The position numbers and the translations under genes are program-made. Shown one piece after another: positions 7,315 to 14,782 of a DNA stretch of 23,149 nucleotides; positions within the stretch are counted from its first letter, which is position 1, and each line of letters begins with the position of its first letter. Origin of the DNA: XYA12-FULL-58-9 sp001798605 (lineage in GTDB: Bacteria > Myxococcota > XYA12-FULL-58-9); assembly GCA_036736205.1 (NCBI GenBank), contig DAINMX010000084.1:1-23149 (forward strand), in the 5' to 3' direction. The notes beneath the pieces are model-generated. The model was given only the letters and a program-made list of their open reading frames with translations, was not told the origin of the DNA and searched no databases.

Positions 7315-7535
7315 AACCATGCTCTCGCATAGATCGTCGGACAGGCTCGGCACAAGTGCTGCGAGATCAAAGCAACGACGGGTGCGCCGTTCAAACATTC
7401 GGGCCCGACAATCGTGAGATGGCGACGATGTCGACTGTAACTGTTGCTCAAGCCTGATCCGTCGACTATGGTGCGCACGTGATCGAGCAAATTCTCCAGA
7501 CTGTTGGTGGCCAATCTGCCAGAGGTAGGAAGCAC

Positions 7536-7874
7536 GTGGGTGACGAACGCCGAGAAGATCCGCGCGCCTCGATCGATCTGTGGGTCGAGGAGTTGCACGA
7601 GCAGAGTACGTCCTTTAGGCATACCGGTGATATCTCGGTCGGTGGTGTTCATCTTGACCGTGGTTTTCCCAAACCTATTGGAACGCGGGTGAAGCTTCGG
7701 TTCAATCTCCCCGGGGAGATTGACACGATCGAGGTGGCAGCCGAAGTTGTGGGTGCCAAGGTCGGCGATGATGAGATGAAGACACGCCTGCGATTTATTG
7801 ATCTCGACGAGCAGGACAAGACGCGCCTCGCAGCTTTCATTGACAAGGTTCGCCGAAATCAAGGCGTGAGCTGA
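7536..7874 (+). CDS. PilZ domain protein (c-di-GMP receptor candidate)
   Basis: A single PilZ domain. Both c-di-GMP-binding motifs are present: RxxxR in RREDPR and DxSxxG in DISVGG about 25 residues later, followed by GTRVKLRFNLPG and VAAEVVGAKVG strands. It probably senses cyclic di-GMP and acts on a partner protein. I prefer the GTG at 7536 (112 residues) because AGGTAGGA precedes it with a 5-nt spacing; a GTG at 7479 adds 19 residues but has no ribosome binding site. The stop is only 13 bp before the membrane MutS gene, so the two are likely co-transcribed. About 220 bp separate it from the divergent TPR gene; I found no convincing promoter there. Confidence 0.9.
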   Translation: MGDERREDPRASIDLWVEELHEQSTSFRHTGDISVGGVHLDRGFPKPIGTRVKLRFNLPGEIDTIEVAAEVVGAKVGDDEMKTRLRFIDLDEQDKTRLAAFIDKVRRNQGVS

Positions 7875-7887
7875 GGCACTGCGTCTC

Positions 7888-9695
7888 GTGCTTGCAGACC
7901 TACCGGCGGTCCAATCGATCTACAACGAACGGTTGGCGGCACGTCGCGGTGCGCTGGCACGGTGGCGGAATCTTGACGAACGGATAGCCAATCTGCGTCT
8001 CGTGGTCTTTGTTCTTGGTGTGGTCGTTGGGATAGCCAGCTTCGCGCTTGATCTCATTGCGGGGCCTTGGCTCGTCGCCCCATTTGTTGGCTTCATTTCG
8101 CTGGTCGTGTGGCACGCCTATGTCATTCGTTCTGCGCGCACCGTTGAGATAGCCGTTGAGTACTATCTGCGGGCTCTCTCCCGCCTCGACGGAACATGGC
8201 CTGGTACTGGCAACCAACGATGTGACCTGGTTGACGACGAACATCCATACGCTGCCGACCTCGATCTCTTTGGGCATGGGTCTATGTTCGAGCTCCTGTG
8301 CAATGCCCGGACCCAAGCGGGCGAGAGATCTCTCGCTGCATGGCTCGCAGCTCCCGCCAGCAAGGAAGTGGTCTGTGGCCGTCAGGCCGCGGTGGACGAG
8401 TTGCGGGATCGTATCGATCTTCGGGAAGACCTTGCCATGCTCGGTCGTGATGTAGGTGAGTTTGTCCACCCAGATGCGCTGATCGCTTGGGGAGAAAGGC
8501 CGAGCCCGTTCTCCCCGGCTGTTGCACGCTGGGCGCGGATAGCCGCTTGGATGTTGGCATCGGCGGCAGTCGGGTCGGTTGTGGCGTGGGCCCTCACCCC
8601 GGTTGGTCCTTGGCCTTTGATTGTTGTCATCGTTCTCGAATGGGTGACAGGGAGATTGCTGCGCGATCGATTGGACGCGGTGCTCGCTGGCGTCCAGCAA
8701 CCCGAGGAGGAGTTGGTGGTTCTCGCTCGAGTACTCGACCGCATGCAACAAGAGAGGCTACAGAGTCCTCGGCTTGCAGTCCTGCGACAGCAGTTGCTCA
8801 CTGGGAACATTGTTGCATCAGTGAGTATTGCGGCGCTCGAGCGCCGCATTTCGTGGCTCAACGCACAACGAAACCAGTTCTTTGCGCCCTTTGCGTATCT
8901 GTTGATGTGGGGCGTGCACTTTGGCTTGGCGATCGAGGGTTGGCGTAGACAATACGGCACCCAGATTCGATTCTGGCTCGATGCCGTCGGTGAGCTGGAA
9001 GCGTTGTGTGACTTGTCCGGCTACGCCTTCGAGCATCCGGCGGACCCGTTCCCCGAGATTCGCGATTGTGGTCCCTATTTTGAGGGTGAAGAGATCGGAC
9101 ATCCATTGCTGGTTGAGACGGATTGCGTGCGCAATTCGGTGCGTCTCGATGGCGAGTGCCGAGCGATGATCGTCAGCGGTTCGAACATGTCGGGGAAAAC
9201 AACTCTGCTCCGAACGGTGGGCATCAACGCCGTGTTGGCATTGGCTGGAGCGCCGGTGCGGGCAAAACGCTTGGTGCTCTCGGAGCTCAAGGTCGGTGCG
9301 ACCATTCGCATCCACGACTCGATCCAGAAGGGTCGATCCCGCTTCTATAGCGAGATCAAAAGACTTCAGACGCTCATGGAGATCTCGCGCAAGGGCGACG
9401 GCAAGTTGCTTTTCCTGCTGGACGAAATCCTGCATGGTACCAATTCCCACGACCGGCGTGTCGGAGGAGAGGCCGTCCTGCGCAGTTTCATCGACGCTCG
9501 GGGCATAGGGCTGGTTACCACCCATGACCTCGCCCTCGCCGGCATCGCCGACTCGTTGTCACCGAGGGCCGTCAATGTCCATTTTGCCGACACCCTGGAG
9601 CAAGGGAAATTGCATTTTGACTATGTCATGCGGCCGGGGGTGGTTACCCGCAGCAATGCTCTAGAGCTCATGCGCTCAGTCGGGCTCGACGTTTA
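7888..9695 (+). CDS. Membrane-anchored MutS-family ATPase (3' end in assembly gap)
   Basis: 602 residues are readable. Two hydrophobic hairpins (about 36-80 and 215-253) predict four membrane spans. The C-terminal half is a MutS domain V ATPase: Walker A GSNMSGKTTL (431-440), SRFYSEI (484-490), Walker B KLLFLLDEI (506-514), the GTNSHDR signature (517-523) and the TTHD switch histidine (546). The mismatch-recognition and connector domains of true MutS are absent, so mismatch repair is unlikely; this is the uncharacterised 'MutS-related' membrane class. The text ends SNALELMRSVGLDV, where this family usually stops, and the next codon begins TA before the N run, so little is missing. GTG start at 7888, with GAGG about 11 nt upstream, 13 bp after the PilZ gene. 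Confidence 0.9.
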
Positions 9696-9795
9696 NNNNN
9701 NNNNNNNNNNNNNNNNNNNNNNNNNNNNNNNNNNNNNNNNNNNNNNNNNNNNNNNNNNNNNNNNNNNNNNNNNNNNNNNNNNNNNNNNNNNNNNN
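9696..9795. other. Assembly gap of 100 N
   Basis: Exactly 100 N, the conventional length for a scaffold gap of unknown size. It removes the last codon(s) of the MutS-like gene and the C-terminus of the convergent Nudix gene. The plus-strand frame that appears to run through the gap is an artefact. Real length and any terminator or extra gene inside cannot be known. Confidence 0.97.
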
Positions 9796-10349
9796 ACAAA
9801 ATGGTAAAACGCCGACACCACCAGCGCATGATTGATGACGCCGGTTTGAATGAGGTCGGGAATACTGGTGAGGGGCACCAACCGCACAGCGATCTCTTCG
9901 TTGCCGTCGAGGTGTTGCGCGCCGCGCAGGGTGACGTCGCGGACAATGGCGGTGTGACAAAGATTGGTTTGGATGGCGGGGTTGGGTGCAACGGTGCCGA
10001 TCACCTCGGCGTCGTCGCCGACATAACCGGTCTCCTCAAGTAGCTCGCGCAGCGCCGCGGCGAGGGGTACTTCTCCTTCGTCCACCATGCCCCCGGGCAG
10101 CTCGAGGGTGATCTCAGCGCGACCGTGGCGGAACTGTTCGATCATGACCACATCCTCGTCGCTCGTGAGAGGGATGACGTTCACCCAATCGCAGGTCTCG
10201 AGATAGACGAAACGACCGCCCTTGCCTGCTGTGGTCGGCGATTCACAATCACGACTGCGCACGCGGAAGACAGGCGTCTCGATGAGTACGTCGGCTTCCC
10301 TAACCCGCCAGGGTTGAACCAGTTTTAGATAGTCTGCCTTGTCGGTCAC
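9796..10349 (-). CDS. Nudix hydrolase, ADP-ribose pyrophosphatase-like (3' end in gap)
   Basis: 184 residues are readable before the gap. The Nudix box is complete: G87, then E93, then RELLEETGY at 101-109 (Gx5Ex7REUxEExGU). The flanking VIPLTSDEDVVMIEQFRHG and APNPAIQTNLCHTAIVRDV are typical of the ADP-sugar pyrophosphatase subgroup (NudF/YffH-like), which cleaves ADP-ribose or similar to AMP and a sugar phosphate. The substrate is an inference. It ends at ALVVSAFYHF, close to the usual C-terminus, so only a few residues should be lost. It begins 21 bp after the M28 peptidase stop, and is probably the last gene of the truC-uspA-M28-Nudix run. Confidence 0.9.
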
Positions 10350-10370
10350 GTGTGCCTCTGTTGTGTGGTG

Positions 10371-11318
10371 TTATTGCGCGCCGAGTGCAAGCAGGACTTG
10401 ATGGACACCGTCAACCACCCTCGCCATGCGATGATAGTCAAGCTGGTCTGGTGTGTCGTGCGGCATGTGGTAGTGGGGATAGCGAAATGGCGCGGTGTCC
10501 GTGGCCATCAGCGCTTCATAGCCATGCTGCGAGAAGGACCAATGGTCTGACCAGCCGACGCCAGTGAGCCCGGCGGGCAAGGCTGCGCCCTCGCTAGGCA
10601 ACTTCGCATTTTCACGAAAGAGGCGGGTTACCTCCTTGATCCATTTTGAGGAGCCCGACTCACCGACGAAAGCAATGAAGTTGCCTTCGGAGGGGAATAA
10701 AGCGCCGAATGGCGAGGGGTAGTTCTGACTGCCCTTGGCGTCGGAGAAGAAACCGATGGTCTCGAGGGAGATCATGCCGTCGATGGCTTCGCCCCGTTCT
10801 TTGCAGCCGCGCGCGTAGACCCAACTGCCCATAAGCTCACTCTGAAAGAATGGCGGCTCCTCGTTAACGAATGCCAAGAGGCGAATGTGGCAACCGACGG
10901 GTGCAGTGGCAAGGCGGCGAGCCAACGCCAACACGCCGGCGACCCCGGAACCATTGTCGTTCGCTCCTGGAGTGTTTGGCACGGTGTCATAGTGGGCACC
11001 GACGACGATGGTTTTTGCGTTGGGATTTTTGCTCGGCAGCCGCGCCTCGATGTTCGAGACTGCGATGTTGGCGGCAGTATAGGTTTGTCGCGTCGGTTGC
11101 AGTCCTGCGCCCTCGAATTCACTTTCAATGAAGACGGCGGCTCGCTCAAGAAGGTCAGGGACACCCACGTGACGAGGGCCCATGTCGTTGGCGAGGACCA
11201 CGATGGTTTTCTCGAGCTCCTTGGCCAACACCTGCAACTCGTCGGTGGGCCCGGGAACAGGCCCTGTGAAGCTCTTGCCGGGCATGCGGATCTTCATCGC
11301 ATCGTCTTCATTGTTCAT
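10371..11318 (-). CDS. M28 family zinc metallopeptidase
   Basis: From the ATG at 11318 (GGAGAG just upstream) the protein has 315 residues. It shows the di-zinc M28 aminopeptidase ligands: GAHYDTV (His109), GANDNGSGV (Asp121, bridging), NEEPPFF (catalytic Glu153 and ligand Glu154), ISLETIGF (Glu186 region) and HMPHDTPDQL (His287). It would remove N-terminal residues or hydrolyse small peptide-like substrates. Unusually for the family there is no signal peptide: the N-terminus (MNNEDDAMKIRMPGK) is polar, so it is probably cytoplasmic. It overlaps the end of uspA by 11 bp, indicating coupled expression, and is followed 21 bp later by the Nudix gene. Confidence 0.93.
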   Translation of the reverse strand: MNNEDDAMKIRMPGKSFTGPVPGPTDELQVLAKELEKTIVVLANDMGPRHVGVPDLLERAAVFIESEFEGAGLQPTRQTYTAANIAVSNIEARLPSKNPNAKTIVVGAHYDTVPNTPGANDNGSGVAGVLALARRLATAPVGCHIRLLAFVNEEPPFFQSELMGSWVYARGCKERGEAIDGMISLETIGFFSDAKGSQNYPSPFGALFPSEGNFIAFVGESGSSKWIKEVTRLFRENAKLPSEGAALPAGLTGVGWSDHWSFSQHGYEALMATDTAPFRYPHYHMPHDTPDQLDYHRMARVVDGVHQVLLALGAQ

Positions 11319-11793
11319 GGCTCTCCGACGGTTCTGATTTGCAGGTTGCATCGCGGACGATGAGCACCGGGCATGGTGATCGGCGCACGACCTTTTCGGT
11401 GACGCTGCCGAGCAGCAAATGGGAGAATCCGGTGCGGCCATTTGTACCCATGACGAGAAGGTCGCAGCGATTCTCCAAGGCGAACTCCAGGATCATTCGC
11501 GTTGGGTCTCCCACCTGCATGTGCCGGGTGAGCTTGGGCGAATCAGTGCGAGAGGCCAAAAAACGGCTCATTTCTCTTTCGGCCTGAGCGCGCGCGAAAT
11601 CTTTGAACGACTGTCGGCTCTTGCCCGATACGTCGACCATAACTTCAGCGCCAACATAGGTGGGTTGGCGAATGACGTGGAGGATGTCGATGCTCGCATC
11701 CACTAGGGCGGCGAGGAACTGTGCGTGGTCCAGAGCCGCAGCGGAGCAGGGAGAGAAATCGATCGGCACGAGAATGCGAGAAATGGTGACCAT
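11308..11793 (-). CDS. Universal stress protein UspA family
   Basis: A single Usp domain of 161 residues. ILVPIDFS with Asp12 opens the nucleotide-binding fold; the ATP-binding signature Gx2Gx9G(S/T) is intact at G116, G119, G129 and S130 (GTNGRTGFSHLLLGS), and SPCPVLIVR ends the domain. ATP-binding Usps are dimeric cytoplasmic proteins induced by stress or growth arrest. The ATG at 11793 has no Shine-Dalgarno sequence. The 55-bp gap to truC contains no convincing promoter; the 3' end overlaps the M28 peptidase by 11 bp. Confidence 0.95.
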   Translation of the reverse strand: MVTISRILVPIDFSPCSAAALDHAQFLAALVDASIDILHVIRQPTYVGAEVMVDVSGKSRQSFKDFARAQAEREMSRFLASRTDSPKLTRHMQVGDPTRMILEFALENRCDLLVMGTNGRTGFSHLLLGSVTEKVVRRSPCPVLIVRDATCKSEPSESHEQ

Positions 11794-11848
11794 GCACTAC
11801 TGTTGCCGCAACTGGGTCGGACTGTCCAGAACTGTTATGCCAAGTGGC

Positions 11849-12556
11849 TCAGATGCAGCTGCGATCGCCGCCGCTTGGGTCGGTCAAGGTGACTGGTGAG
11901 AATCCCATGGCTAAGAGGGGAGCTGCCAGGTCGGTGGGTAGGGGTGCCGTCAGTTGCAGTGGTGTGCCATGTGTTGGGTGATGCAAGCAAAGCGACCAAG
12001 CGTGCAAGGCGAGGCGAGAAAGGCCGTAGCGCTCGGCAATGGCTCGATTGAGCGGACCTTTGCCATAGTTTGAGTCACCAATCACCGGATGGTTGAGGTG
12101 TTTGAGGTGGCGTCGGACTTGATGCCGTCGGCCGGTTTCGGGGTGCGCCATGACCAAGGAAAGAGTCCGGGGTTCGAGGTCGCGCGTCTCGATTGTGCGA
12201 AACGTCGTGCGGGCGGCGACCGGCGGCCCTTCATGGCGTCGCGGGATCGGGTGGTCAATCAGCCCCGCAGACGGTGGTTCGCCCCGGACCAGCGTGAGGT
12301 AGGTCTTGCGGGCTTCTCCGGAGGTCAGTTGCACTTGGAGCAGGCGCGCAGTCTCCGGGGATTGGGCAAAGACGATGACGCCGCTGGTGCCGCGGTCGAG
12401 CCGGTGGATGGGGTAGACAGTGCTGGTCCCGAGGTGGATGCGAACCTCGTCTACCAAGGTGGCACCGGTCACGCCGCGGGTTGGGTGCACGGCGAGACCC
12501 GAAGGTTTGGCGATGGCCAAGAGGGCCTCGTCGCAGTGTAGAATATGCAGCATCAT
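11849..12556 (-). CDS. truC: RluA-family pseudouridine synthase, TruC-like
   Basis: A 235-residue pseudouridine synthase with the catalytic motif HRLDRGTSG (51-59, catalytic Asp54) and the RluA-family pattern LLAIAKPSGLAVHP before it. No S4 RNA-binding domain is present. PETGRRHQVRRHLKHLNHPVIGD and LALHAWSLCLHHP later in the protein match TruC, which modifies U65 of tRNA (Asp, Ile) in E. coli. The target RNA here is therefore a good but unproven guess. Two ATG codons in tandem (12556 and 12553) could serve as start. It is divergent from mutM, with 69 bp between them that contain two palindromes. Confidence 0.88.
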   Translation of the reverse strand: MMLHILHCDEALLAIAKPSGLAVHPTRGVTGATLVDEVRIHLGTSTVYPIHRLDRGTSGVIVFAQSPETARLLQVQLTSGEARKTYLTLVRGEPPSAGLIDHPIPRRHEGPPVAARTTFRTIETRDLEPRTLSLVMAHPETGRRHQVRRHLKHLNHPVIGDSNYGKGPLNRAIAERYGLSRLALHAWSLCLHHPTHGTPLQLTAPLPTDLAAPLLAMGFSPVTLTDPSGGDRSCI

Positions 12557-12567
12557 CTAGGAATGTG

Positions 12568-12594
12568 CTTATCATAAGGTCATCGCAAATTTGC
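12568..12594. promoter_or_regulatory. Two palindromes between divergent truC and mutM
   Basis: CTTAT-C-ATAAG (12568-12578) and GCAAATTTGC (12585-12594) are perfect inverted repeats in a 69-bp divergent intergenic region. On the minus strand the first contains TATGAT, a fair -10 box for truC with no good -35. They could be operators acting on both genes. Confidence 0.35.
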
Positions 12595-12625
12595 ATTAGC
12601 CCGTGGGGTGACATCGTCGCTGCCA

Positions 12626-13450
12626 ATGCCTGAACTTCCCGAAGTAGAAACCGTCCGGCGTGGCCTTGAGGCCCAACTGGTCGGCCGCCGTGTGGACGAG
12701 GTTGTGGTCCGAGACCGACGTTTGCGACTTCCTGTGCCTTCGGGGAAGCTCCGGCGATTGATCGCCGGTCAACGGGTGCTCGGGGCACGCAGACGCGGGA
12801 AGTACGTCCTCTTGGATTTTGATGGGGGCGCGGTGCTCATGGTTCATCTCGGGATGAGCGGTCGACTGACCTTTGCCAAAGCCGGAGTGCCCTATGCCAA
12901 GCACGACCACGTGGTGTTCGAACTCGACGGCGGCCGCGAGCTCCGATTCAATGATCCGCGTCGTTTCGGTCTCGTCGATGCTTTTGCCCGAAGTGATGAG
13001 CCCAAACACCCACGCCTGGCGAATCTCGGTGTGGAGCCACTGGCAGTCGAATTCAATGCAAACATGATGCACAAGCTTTCCCGAGGGAGCACGCGAGCGG
13101 TGAAAAGCTTCATCATGGACGCGTCGGTAGTGGTTGGGGTCGGCAATATATACGCCTGTGAAGCGCTGTTCGCAGCGCAGATCCCACCGAGCTTGTCGGT
13201 GGGTCGGCTGTCGAAAGTGCGGTGGCAACGATTGGTCGACGCTGTCCGGGGGACTTTGGTGGATGCGATTGCCCGGGGTGGTACGACCCTCAGGGATTTC
13301 GCCAACCCCGCCGGTGAGGCTGGATACTTTGCGACGGACCTCCGCGCCTACGGCCGCGAAGGGGAGGCCTGTGTACGGTGTGGCCGACGGATTCGGCGCA
13401 TCGTCCAAGGCGGGCGCAGCACTTTCTATTGCGCCCATTGCCAGAGGTAG
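12626..13450 (+). CDS. mutM: Formamidopyrimidine-DNA glycosylase (Fpg/MutM)
   Basis: MutM excises 8-oxoguanine and ring-opened purines and nicks the abasic site. The 274-residue product has all key residues: the N-terminal PELPEVET with catalytic Pro2 and Glu3, the RRRGKY lysine (Lys59), NDPRRFG (109-115), GVGNIYACEALF (171-182) of the helix-two-turn-helix, and a C-terminal zinc finger with Cys249, Cys252, Cys269 and Cys272 plus GGR (Arg264). The ATG at 12626 must be the start because Pro2 has to become the free N-terminus; an upstream GTG at 12608 would add six residues and block catalysis. Only a distant GGGGTGA (about 14 nt away) could serve as ribosome binding site. Confidence 0.97.
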   Translation: MPELPEVETVRRGLEAQLVGRRVDEVVVRDRRLRLPVPSGKLRRLIAGQRVLGARRRGKYVLLDFDGGAVLMVHLGMSGRLTFAKAGVPYAKHDHVVFELDGGRELRFNDPRRFGLVDAFARSDEPKHPRLANLGVEPLAVEFNANMMHKLSRGSTRAVKSFIMDASVVVGVGNIYACEALFAAQIPPSLSVGRLSKVRWQRLVDAVRGTLVDAIARGGTTLRDFANPAGEAGYFATDLRAYGREGEACVRCGRRIRRIVQGGRSTFYCAHCQR

Positions 13451-13480
13451 CAGACGAGTTTGGAAATGACGTCGGCCGCC

Positions 13481-13509
13481 TTGCCCAGCGTCGTTGGCTG
13501 GCATAGATC
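13481..13509 (+). promoter_or_regulatory. Weak candidate promoter for the phosphofructokinase gene
   Basis: TTGCCC (13481-13486), a 17-nt spacer and TAGATC (13504-13509) lie between mutM and the phosphofructokinase gene. It would give a leader of about 75 nt containing the alternative hairpins. Matches are only 4/6 and 3/6, so this is tentative. Confidence 0.22.
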
Positions 13510-13553
13510 CGGCCGCGCGAGGTCGCCAAAACGGCCATGAAATGACTTCAACC

Positions 13554-13591
13554 GGTGCCTCTCAGGGGGCACCGCAATGAGAGGCACGACA
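13554..13591 (+). promoter_or_regulatory. Leader with two mutually exclusive hairpins over the ribosome binding site
   Basis: Hairpin A: GGTGCCTC (13554-13561) pairs with GGGGCACC (13566-13573) around a TCAG tetraloop (8 bp, one G-U). Hairpin B: GTGCCTCTC (13555-13563) pairs perfectly with GAGAGGCAC (13579-13587), 9 bp with a 15-nt loop. The two share the same left arm, so only one can form at a time. The right arm of B contains AGAGG, the ribosome binding site 6 nt before the ATG at 13591. B would block translation and A would free it. No T-run follows either, so they are not intrinsic terminators. Regulation is inferred; the pairing is read directly. Confidence 0.5.
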
Positions 13592-14769
13592 TGAAGGGCA
13601 ATGCGATCATCGGGCAGTCAGGTGGACCGACAGTTGTCATCAACCAGTCCCTGGTCGGATGCATTGAAGGCCTGAAGAATACCGGTGTTGGAAAAATCCT
13701 CGGCGCGCACCACGCGGTCAGTGGCATCATCAAAGAGGACTTCATCGACCTCGGCGACATCCCCCAAGATCGACTCGACCGTATTGCCCTGACGCCATCG
13801 GCCGCCATTGGCAGCTCGCGTGACAAGCCTGACGAGGCCTATTGCAAGAGGATCTTCACGGTGTTTGAGAAACACGACGTTCACTATTTCTTCTACATTG
13901 GTGGCAACGATAGCTCTGACACCTGCCGCATCGTCAACGAAGTGGCAAAGAAGTCGGGTTACGATCTGCAGTCATTTCATATTCCCAAGACCATCGACAA
14001 CGACCTGATGGAGAACGACCACACTCCGGGCTACCCCTCTGCTGCTCGTTTCGTTGCCAATGCGTTCACCGGCGACAACCTCGACAACAAGTCGATTCCG
14101 GGCATCAAGATCAATATCGTCATGGGTCGACACGCGGGATTTCTTACCGCGGCGAGCGTTATGGCTCGGCAGAAGGCCGGGGATGGTCCCCATCTCATTT
14201 ATGTTCCCGAGCGCGCTTTTGACATCGACAAGTTTGTTGGGGACGTCGACCGTGTCTACAAGAAGGAAGGTCGTTGTCTCATCGCCATTTCCGAGGGGAT
14301 CCACGACGCCAACGGTACATCGATCGCGGCGCGTCTCGCCAAAAACGTCGAGAAGGACGCACATGGCAACGTCCAGCTCTCCGGCACCGGAGCTCTCGGC
14401 GACTTCCTGTCGGCGGAGCTCAAAGACAAGCTCGGTGGCAAGTTGCGCGTTCGTGCCGACACCTTTGGCTACTTGCAACGGTGCTACCCTGGCAGTGCGA
14501 GCCCAGTTGACCAAAAAGAAGCGCGTGAGGTCGGCCGTTTTGCCGCAAAGCGCGCTGTTGATGGCATCAGCGAGGGTTCGATCGCCATCAAGCGCAAGCG
14601 TGACGACCCCTATGAGTCCGAGTACGCATTGATCAAGCTAACTGCCGTTGCCGCCAAGACCCGTGTTCTCTCCGATGACTTCATCGGTGGAGACAACGAC
14701 ATTACCGACAAGTTTCGTACCTACCTGGCACCGCTCATTGGTGAGTTACCGGTGGTCGAGCAATTCTGA
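13591..14769 (+). CDS. 6-phosphofructokinase, probably pyrophosphate-dependent
   Basis: This 392-residue phosphofructokinase phosphorylates fructose 6-phosphate in glycolysis. IGQSGGPTVVINQSL opens the phosphoryl-donor site. Two positions argue for PPi rather than ATP as donor: GGND (104-107) replaces the GGDG of ATP enzymes, and PKTIDND (132-138) has Lys where ATP enzymes have Gly. MGRHAGF (178-184) contacts the sugar phosphate. A PPi enzyme is reversible and could serve both glycolysis and gluconeogenesis. The ATG at 13591 is preceded by GAGAGG at 6 nt; the frame is open to a GTG at 13555, but that lies within the leader hairpins. It converges on the sigma factor gene with 13 bp between them and no terminator visible. 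Confidence 0.92.
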   Translation: MKGNAIIGQSGGPTVVINQSLVGCIEGLKNTGVGKILGAHHAVSGIIKEDFIDLGDIPQDRLDRIALTPSAAIGSSRDKPDEAYCKRIFTVFEKHDVHYFFYIGGNDSSDTCRIVNEVAKKSGYDLQSFHIPKTIDNDLMENDHTPGYPSAARFVANAFTGDNLDNKSIPGIKINIVMGRHAGFLTAASVMARQKAGDGPHLIYVPERAFDIDKFVGDVDRVYKKEGRCLIAISEGIHDANGTSIAARLAKNVEKDAHGNVQLSGTGALGDFLSAELKDKLGGKLRVRADTFGYLQRCYPGSASPVDQKEAREVGRFAAKRAVDGISEGSIAIKRKRDDPYESEYALIKLTAVAAKTRVLSDDFIGGDNDITDKFRTYLAPLIGELPVVEQF

Positions 14770-14782
14770 TCGGACGGTTGGG

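Noticed and set aside
7287..7862. 191-residue minus-strand frame over the PilZ gene
   Set aside because: It is the antisense of a gene with both PilZ motifs and also overlaps the start of the TPR gene.
7888..9807. MutS-like frame continuing through the N run to 9807
   Set aside because: The frame passes only through unknown bases, and the bases after the gap are coding on the minus strand for the Nudix protein.
11800..11848. Possible sigma-54 promoter before uspA (TTGGCATAACAG on the minus strand)
   Set aside because: The -24 GG is present, but no GC dinucleotide lies at -12 with the required spacing.
13451..13590. Intrinsic terminator between mutM and the phosphofructokinase gene
   Set aside because: The hairpins at 13554-13587 are strong but no T-run follows either of them.
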